Shown here: piece after piece, positions 57,401 to 64,000 of the stretch | Position numbering within the stretch: position 1 is the stretch's first letter | How the letters are laid out: each line of letters opens with the position of its first letter | Assembly (NCBI GenBank): GCA_029204225.1 | Contig: CM055095.1 | Span: 20,637,348 to 20,701,347, forward strand | Length of the DNA stretch: 64,000 nucleotides | DNA from: Diphasiastrum complanatum | Lineage: Eukaryota; Streptophyta; Lycopodiopsida; Lycopodiales; Lycopodiaceae | Direction: 5' to 3' | Position numbers and translations under genes: made by a program | The notes under the pieces: generated by a model | Told to the model about the DNA's origin: nothing | What the model saw: only the letters and a program-made list of their open reading frames with translations | The model's database searches: none

Positions 57401-59238
57401 AGATCCCACCCCCAATTGCCTAGCCACTTGTTGTCCATTGCTCAATAGACTAATGACTATTGGATATGTTGAACACTTTGTAGGTGTTACACTCGTACAA
57501 AGTCTTATATCTCGACCCAACAATGCAATGGAGAAAGTCAAGCAAATTTTGGCCAAAGAAGCCTAACAAATATGTGAAGGTATGAGATTAAATACCTCAT
57601 GTGACTATCTCCTCTATTGTGTGCAAGTTTTAATTGATGTTGTTGCTTTGTCAAGAAAATTTGACATAAGTGTAGCTCACTTAGTCATCCTTTCAAACAT
57701 GTTGTCATTAGAACGTGCAATTGACAAGATCTAGATATTCAATCTATTGTTTTTGAACATGTAGCCAATGGAACATATGGATGTGCACACAATGCTTCTT
57801 CATGAGGTAAGAAACGTACATGATGCATCCAAAAGGTCTTGAAACTAAACATAAGGAGAACTTGGTTTGCAAGTTAAGGGAATCCATTTATGGTCTAAAA
57901 TAATCGTGTGGTATCAAAAGTTTTATTCACAAATGGAGGTGCTTGCTCAAAAAAGAAAAATATAAGCCCGACTTTTTCCCTACATAATTGGACTATTATA
58001 ATATAATCAACAGATTCGAGTAGTTTACATGAGCTACAACGAGGGTTATTGTAACAATCCATGTGATAGTGGATGATCATGAATTCATGCACTATCTTTA
58101 AGGATCTACTCTCACATTAAGCATCATTCGAACTTATTATCACAAAAATGCATCACATCATTGTGAAAATTGTCTTGAAGGTAGACACTCATACATTGCA
58201 AGGGCCATGGCCTAGGGCATGTGGACATGTAGATCGTACATGTGTGGTGGATAGAACCAATTGATTCATTGAGATGATGGAGTTGATGGAGTGGACAACC
58301 ATTATAAGTTCAAGTGTCCTTTTCAACAATTTCCCTTCTCTACCTCCTTAGGGGATAAACTCTACATGTAGGTCACACTTGCTACTGGACTCGTCCCATA
58401 ACCTTCTCATATCACCAATATTCAATCAAAATCCTTGGAATATATCATCTAATGATCCATTGTGCTTTTGGGATACATTCCTATAATTTCTTTTGCTAAC
58501 CTAGCTAATACAACTATCTTTGTTATTTACACTTTATATCACAAACTAAGGCCAATCCAAGACTAACATTCCACTCACATGCCTTCTAGGATTTGACCAT
58601 GTGCAAACATGGGTGTAATTTTGGCTCTCATTCAACTTGATTTATTGGGTAGGACAAACTATTTCAACCACATGGTAAAAACTTTAGATGTAGGCCTCAC
58701 ATCATCATCTTATTTTCTTAGTCCTAACCCTATTACCCATTAGGATTCTTGGAATGTATTGTTTTGTCCTAAAGACATTCAAATCAAAGCTTCAGGATCA
58801 TTATTATAGTATTTTTTGAGAATCTAACTACTTTATCATATAGTCTTGCAAGGAGACTCTTTGGAGGAAATCAAACAACAATGTATGCCACTCACATGCA
58901 CAAAATGGCTCACATTTAATAGCAAAGAAAGAAGTAATGTGATTGGAAATAAGATAGTGGATATACTCTAGAGCCCTTGAAGCACCCAACGTTATCTTCA
59001 TACGTGTCACCCAAGAAAGAGGTTGTTCTTTTTGTGGTGTAGAATGTAAGAGATCATGCAACGTCCCTTTCTTATGATAGTTGTACACAAGAAATTGTTG
59101 TTGTTGGTTTGTACAATAGCCAACTAGCTCCATGATGTTGCCATGTCGTAGTCTAGATATGTTTGATATGAGTCTGAAGAAGTCCTCATCATTTGGAACT
59201 GAGTTGGAAGGATTGTTTAGCCTTTTGATAGCCAATGC
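54443..59238 (-). CDS. STRUBBELIG-receptor-family kinase, last five exons (kinase domain, partial gene)
   Basis: Exons 59238-58967, 55426-55288, 55175-55036, 54868-54712 and 54616-54443 join through GT-AG introns and keep one frame to the stop. The protein reads [15 protein letters not shown] (Lys of subdomain II), [90 protein letters not shown] then [20 protein letters not shown] and [20 protein letters not shown]. These are close to STRUBBELIG/SRF kinases. HRD is HRS and DFG is DCG, so it is probably a pseudokinase, as known for STRUBBELIG. In this family such proteins are LRR receptors of the plasma membrane. The tail has five Gln in a row. Upstream exons (glycine loop, membrane span, LRRs) were not found up to 64 kb, so they are farther away or lost. 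Confidence 0.88.
56926..57093. repeat. Direct repeat in the kinase intron (partner 57538-57703)
   Basis: The two copies share CAAGCAAATTTTGGCCA, AACAAATRTGTGAAGGTATGA, AAGTTTTAATTGATGTT and GTAGCTCACTTA at roughly 85% identity. They are probably pieces of one decayed copia family. Confidence 0.75.
57760..58090 (+). pseudogene. Copia RT scrap in the kinase intron, antisense to the gene
   Basis: [13 protein letters not shown] resembles the QMDVKTAFLxG motif. Then, with frame changes, [20 protein letters not shown] and YGLK match the usual PxGF-KxxxVCKLKKSLYGLK. Stops are frequent. A VDD-like remnant follows at about 58070 (VIVDDHEF). Confidence 0.6.
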
Positions 59239-60610
59239 CTGAAAGTGCAGCACACTTGTTTGTTTTAGCCTTATGAACCCAATTAGCATGCAAGAAGCCA
59301 AAAAGCTAAACAATATTAATAGGAGAATATAATGTTTTGCGTTGAGATACTAGTTCTATTGGATGGGAGTGAAATAAATCCTACTTTGTCATAATAAATG
59401 TCTAATTTCAGATAAAGCTTCAAATTGACAATTTTTAGCATCCACATTTGTGATTTGCATTTTATAGGAAATGTTGTTGGAGCATGCAGGATAGCCATAG
59501 CTACCAATAGACATGTTTGGCTAAGAATGTATACTTGTAGTGTTATTTGTGTTTCAAACATGTTAGTCAAACTTGTCACGAAATTTAAGCCCCCTCTCAT
59601 TTTTTGGTGAGTATTTCACATACGATCTTGTAGGTTATGATAATTTTCTCTTTAGATTGTGCAATGTGATGTTTCAAACATTACATAATCTAATCCATTA
59701 TTTGAGAGTATTTTAAACCCACTATTATCCTTACACCATTGTAACCTCGAGTAGAATTAGGGTCAATTCCAAGTGAAATGTTTGGGTTTCCATGCAAACT
59801 TGCAAACATTTGAATCTTCCAAGCATTTGTTGGTAATTATGAAATTTATGTCTATATTACCAATATAATGCATGACTAAGTTATAGTGCCACCACTTGTA
59901 TGAATGTTGTGTAATAAGAGAAGATAAATTGAAGTCAATTTGCCTACTTTAAACACAAATAGAGAGGTGGTCTCATAGTATTTCCCTTAAAAACATTTCC
60001 TTGTTGAGATGAGCTCAATTGGAATTTACTCATCTAAGCTAATGAATTAATCTTGCTAGTTCCTTTATGGAACAGTTTTTAACTTGTATTAGTAGGAACA
60101 TTCAAATGACTCCTAGCCATAAAAAATTCTATTATTGTAGGGGCCTCTCTTTATGTGACAAACTCAGGTACATCAACTTGTGGGATCGTCCTCACCAATA
60201 TTGCAAGAAGTTTTTGAAATGTCAATTGGGGAGGCCTGGGGGGACATGGATGGTGATAATTTAACTATCCATTTCATAGCCCATGTATATAGGTTAGTTG
60301 ATATCACATGGCATGAAGAAAATTTCTAACACATAGTTGCATGATATAATATATTGATATTCTTGATATATGATGCTTTTCTTTAATATAAGTAATGAAT
60401 GTGCACTAATGAACACACCTATGTTTGAGTGTATTGTAGTCTAAGTCATATTTATATGTTCTTGCGTGAAGTACTTTGCTTTACAATTGTTTGTGATTCT
60501 CTATGATTCAAATGCCTTTGTACTCACAAAGATTATGGGCCCACGTCACTCATGGAGGTGACCCACACATAATTAACGCGTAATTACTGAAGGGGCAAGT
60601 CAATCATGTG
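59239..60610. other. Gene-free DNA upstream of the kinase exons
   Basis: This would be intron sequence of the kinase gene if its 5' exons lie further up. No exon for the glycine-rich loop or membrane span was found on the minus strand. It is AT-rich, without recognisable repeats. Confidence 0.45.
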
Positions 60611-60775
60611 ATTATCAAAGTGAGAGAAGCGCAACATTAGTGATCCCAACTATTATGGACTACATAATCATAGAAAAGTTCAAGGAACTACAATGTGCTA
60701 TCTGGAGATGGTGTATCAAAATGGTGCCAAAGGAGAGATTATCAAAGTGAGAGAAGTGCAACATTAGAGATCCTA
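60611..60775. repeat. Short direct repeat, ~126 bp apart
   Basis: GATTATCAAAGTGAGAGAAG then YGCAACATTAGWGATCC occurs at about 60611 and again at about 60736. It lies just before the LINE remnant and could be a partial tandem duplication. Confidence 0.75.
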
Positions 60776-60870
60776 CCAGTCTACAACTCCTATACCTCCT
60801 TATATTGATACCCAACTTGGTATTAAATTTTTTAAAAAGCTGCAGTACCATGATCGGACTGGTATAAAAA

Positions 60871-62481
60871 ATGTTGATACCCACCCAACACTTGGTTAAC
60901 ACTTCCCTTAGCTATTTAGAAGCTCTCAAAAAACATCCTCATCTGCCTTTTCCTCTTCCCTCCTCTAAGGACAAATGGGCAAATCTTAAAAAGGTTAGTA
61001 TTTATGTTGAATCTAGGAAGTTTCTAGATGGTCATATCACTCTTTCCTTTCTGCCTGATCTTGGAGCCCTTAATGCTTCAAAAACCTCTTTGTTTGATTA
61101 TTCGGTGGTCCTCTTTGTCGGAGCTCCTCTCCCTGATCTTTCTTTCTTCAAAGAGTTTATAAACCTTTTCATAGTCCCTCGCTCCAAAATCTTTCTTGGC
61201 TTTGACTCATTGGGAGCTACCTGCTTAGTTCTTTAGTTTAGATATAGAGTGGACGCCCTGGAGATCCTCCTTTCCTCTCCATTCCATTTTAGAAACTCCA
61301 TTGTTTTGGCTTTCAAGTACAGTAAGAACTTCAGCTTATTGAACATTGACTTTATCTCCCTTCTTGTCTACGTTTCACCCCCTCTCTTTTTTTTTTTTCC
61401 TCTGCTAGGCTTAAATGTCTCATTTTCAGTCTGCTTTCCAGTTTAGGAAAAGTTTTAGACATTACTGATGACTTTGATTCTCATTTCTTGCCTCATATTA
61501 AAGCTTGCATCCTTTGGAAGCTAGTTGAGGACTTCCCTTCCCTGCTTGGTATCTTTGATGGTGACGCTTATGTCGAGCAACCTGTACTGTTTGATTCGAT
61601 GCCCCCTTTTTTGCAAGTCTTGTCTTAGCCTTTCTCAGTGTTCGTGTGTTGGAGCCAATTGCTCCACCTCTTTGGCAGGTTTTCATACTGTTGTTAAAAA
61701 GAAAAAATCTTTTCGCTCATCTTCTATAGCCCTGAACAAAACTCCTTCTAGCTATGGCCTACCTATCTTAAGCAGATCCAGAAGTACTAGCTGGTTGAAA
61801 AGTTCATCCAATGAAGATATCTCTCCTCCCAGCTCCCATTATGGGGCCATCACTAGCGACTACTGCCATAATGATCCTAGTAACGGGTTTCTCAACAACA
61901 AAGGGCCTTCCTCAGATATGGATAGTCCTTCCATTTTGCACCTCAAGAGACTCGGGCTTTATTCATCATCCGATTTAGACTCTTTTCCCAGCTCGAATTC
62001 TTGTGCTTGAAAAGTGAAGCTCGTTACGGAAACTCTCGATACGGCTGGAACTTCATTTAATAGTCAGGTATTTACTCCCAAGAGTGCAGGTTTGGGAGCT
62101 TCTGACAAAGGAATCAATGCTACTTTGCCCTGTTCAACAAATGCTCATTTAGTTGAACCTCGGGAGCCGATAGATGATTCAAACAGTCAAGCCTCGGAAG
62201 GAAGACAAGACATGATTATGACACCCCAAACATCTAATTGCAAGTTCTCACCAACATCTGAAAATGGAATGGGAAGTCAATCTAGGAAGAATCAGAAGAC
62301 TAAAAAGCTGGAATTCTTATCAAAGCTGTTTGAGGCAAACCAAATCCATCCACAAGAAGAAGATGGTAAAGAACAGACAATAAGCCCTGATGTTCGAAAT
62401 CTACCTGTTAATGAAGGCTTTACATTTGATGTAGATCAGGCTACGAAGGCTGTAGTACACCTTCTCGTGGAGAGAATATAG
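60871..62481 (+). pseudogene. LINE ORF1 (DUF4283-like nucleic-acid-binding protein), broken
   Basis: Readable blocks are 60871-61236 (KDKWANLKKVSIYVESRKFL, LDGHITLSFLPDL), 61250-61620 in changing frames (see the LINE entry) and the Ser/Thr-rich C-terminal ORFs 61525-62010 and 62014-62481 (SRKNQKTKKLEFLSKLFEAN). Plant L1 ORF1 proteins bind element RNA. Here the order is preserved but at least four frame changes or stops break it. Confidence 0.6.
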
Positions 62482-63283
62482 CGAAGCACCACTACTTAGA
62501 ATCAGTGCCTAAAGTTCAGACGATGAGGGCTTCACCTTTCCGTGAAAAAAACAGCGATGCATCATCAGAATTTTCCAGAATCAGAACCTACGGGCCTAAT
62601 AGATATTGTCAACGCAGAAGTGAGCCAGATAGAGATGGCCATCACCGCTAGAGAGAAACAAATGTGAACATTTAGAACAACCATGATGCAGAATGATTAT
62701 TGCAGTCTAGTATCCTCATCATTCCAATAACATAGAAGCGATGCAGAATGAGATGGAATCTCCTGTTAGAGAGAAGAGATCTGTAGACTTCTAGAACAAT
62801 TCTTTTAGAAGAGGGATTATTACAGATCGGATCAATCAGTGCGTCCATCCTATTTCACAGCCTGCGGAACCCTCTAACCCTTCCAAAGTAGCTGCGGAAT
62901 AGAGATCTCTCCCTATCTCGCGAAGAGGGCAACACGTTATTAGATAGACGTCCAAAGATCAGAATTTTCAGAACTCTGAGTTAGCAAATTCAGCACCAAC
63001 GATGATGTTCCTAGTATTCAGAGATCATATTTCAGGAATGACTCAGCAACTAAATTGATAAAAAAGAGGAACCTCCAAGAACGAAGTCCCCAGAAAGCAG
63101 AGCCTCCCTTCCCTAGCAATGAAGTTAGCCCAATTCAAACAGATTTGCTCATTGTTCTATTAGAAGCACGAGTGGATCCTATGCTGATTAGCCGCAATAT
63201 ACAAGACAACCATATGAAATCTGCAATGCCAAAGTAACCTAGCTCCAAGAGTAGGACGTTTAAGATCTGAGATACTGCCTCCA

Positions 63284-63660
63284 TTGACTCTTCTCTTTGA
63301 TTTAACTACTCGTCCATTGTACTTAAGATTGATTTTGATAAAGCTTTTGATCGCATCAATTGGAACTACCTCCTTATCTGTTGCTCTTCCTTTGGCATTG
63401 CTCTTCCTTTGGCATTCCAGACTACATCATCGATATCCTCTGTGCTCTCTCCTGTTCTACCTCGTCTTCCCTTCTTTTCCAGGGTGTCCTCCTTCCCTAT
63501 TTCTTGTGCATCAGGCAAGGCTGCCCTCTATCCCCCTACCTCTTTGTAATTGCTACGAAACCCCTTATCCACCATCTCCATTGATTGAACTCCTCTCCCT
63601 CCTTTCATCTTTCGTGGCGTACCTCTTTTCCCACAGCTTTTTGTAGACTACCTAGCATGT
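63284..63660 (+). pseudogene. LINE reverse transcriptase fragment
   Basis: The palm motif KIDFDKAFDRINW is followed, after a frame change, by SRVSSFPISC and by CIRQGCPLSPYLFVIATKPL, typical of L1 RT. Fingers are missing upstream, and the YADD box is not seen before the decayed end. Confidence 0.75.
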
Positions 63661-64000
63661 ATTATTGAACTTCATCGGCCTTTGCTTCTCTTCTTCTCCA
63701 TGAGCTTGCCCGCTTATGCGAAATCTCTGCAGAAATCTGATTTTATTGTGCTCTTTCACGATGCTACTCCCGACTGGTGTCAAGAATTAGGCCTCAAGTC
63801 AAGAATTAGGCCTTATCGTCCTTCTACATGGCACCATCTTGAGATATCTTCGTTTCCTCTTAAAGCATCCCTTTCTAACAAACATTGTTTTAATTGGACT
63901 ATTATGGAATTCTTCCGACCTCTCTTTTCCCGCTAGACTCATTGACCTCAAGCACATTATTTCCTCCTACTTCACACAGTTCCTCTTCATCTAGTTCCTC

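Larger units (their letters stand above)
55427..58966 (-). other. 3.54 kb intron of the kinase gene, filled with retroelement debris
   Basis: The intron starts GT at 58966 and ends CAG at 55427. Contents: a minus-strand copia scrap near 57250-56930 (ILWHQK[15 protein letters not shown]), a plus-strand copia RT scrap at about 57760-58090 ([14 protein letters not shown]), and direct repeats at 56926-57093 / 57538-57703 and 56475-56540 / 56591-56655. ORFs in it are short and unremarkable. Confidence 0.75.
60870..64000 (+). mobile_element. Degenerate L1-type LINE, runs off window
   Basis: The ORF1 part has DUF4283-like text (SLGKVLDITDDFDSHFLPHI at about 61445; WKLVEDFPSLLG; VEQPVLFDSMPPF), then a Ser-rich tail to 62481. 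After a damaged middle (62482-63280), RT motifs appear: SIVLKIDFDKAFDRINWNYL (63313) and LCIRQGCPLSPYLFVIA (about 63502). The endonuclease was not recognised, so the region between is probably deleted. Many frame changes and stops occur. Orientation is plus, and the 3' end lies beyond the window. Confidence 0.82.

Overview
The window is nuclear DNA from a land plant, probably a seed plant. The evidence is three plant host genes (a DAD1-like class 3 lipase, a SABATH carboxyl methyltransferase and a STRUBBELIG-type receptor kinase) set in a dense bed of Ty1/copia, Ty3/gypsy and LINE elements. The nested repeats and a 3.5 kb repeat-filled intron suggest a large genome, possibly gymnosperm; that last point is a guess. 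No bacterial genes, rRNA, tRNA or CRISPR arrays were seen.

Layout. 1-2.9 kb (minus) holds a long, frame-damaged coding unit with a coiled coil and an open C-terminal module that I cannot assign to a family. 3.9-8.5 kb (minus) is a degenerate Ty3/gypsy gag-pol without chromodomain (Tat/Athila-like). Motif-rich non-coding DNA built on GCGAGAGTT lies on both sides of it. 9.7-14.6 kb (plus) is a decayed copia element with a 378 bp inverted-repeat insertion in its protease/integrase junction. 16.8-18.5 kb is the intact lipase gene. 19-23.2 kb carries copia gag scraps, an LTR end with a tRNA-iMet primer site, a roughly 945 bp inverted-repeat structure and a LINE 3' end.

23.4-25.1 kb is an intact three-exon SABATH methyltransferase gene. 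A decayed tandem copy follows at 27-28.2 kb, and an inverted copy of its last exon plus 3' flank lies at 36.2-37.2 kb. Between them sits a complete but non-autonomous copia element (30782-35345) with gag, protease and an unrecognised ORF in place of integrase and reverse transcriptase. A DUF7869-like, possibly transposase-derived pseudogene (39.7-48.7 kb) is split by a young full-length copia element (39950-46245, minus) with a perfect AAACC target-site duplication, and apparently by a solo LTR. 49.9-53.6 kb is a scrambled copia with modules on both strands.

54.4-59.2 kb (minus) holds the last five exons of a STRUBBELIG-receptor-family kinase; the reading frame is intact across all junctions, and its upstream exons were not found. 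60.9-64 kb (plus) is a decayed L1-type LINE that runs off the window.

How the parts relate. The three host genes do not form a pathway. The retroelements form families: the non-autonomous element at 30.8 kb and the autonomous one at 40 kb share closely related Gag proteins, so one could have mobilised the other. LTRs here repeatedly contain CACACGTGTG palindromes and a TATA box followed by long CT tracts.
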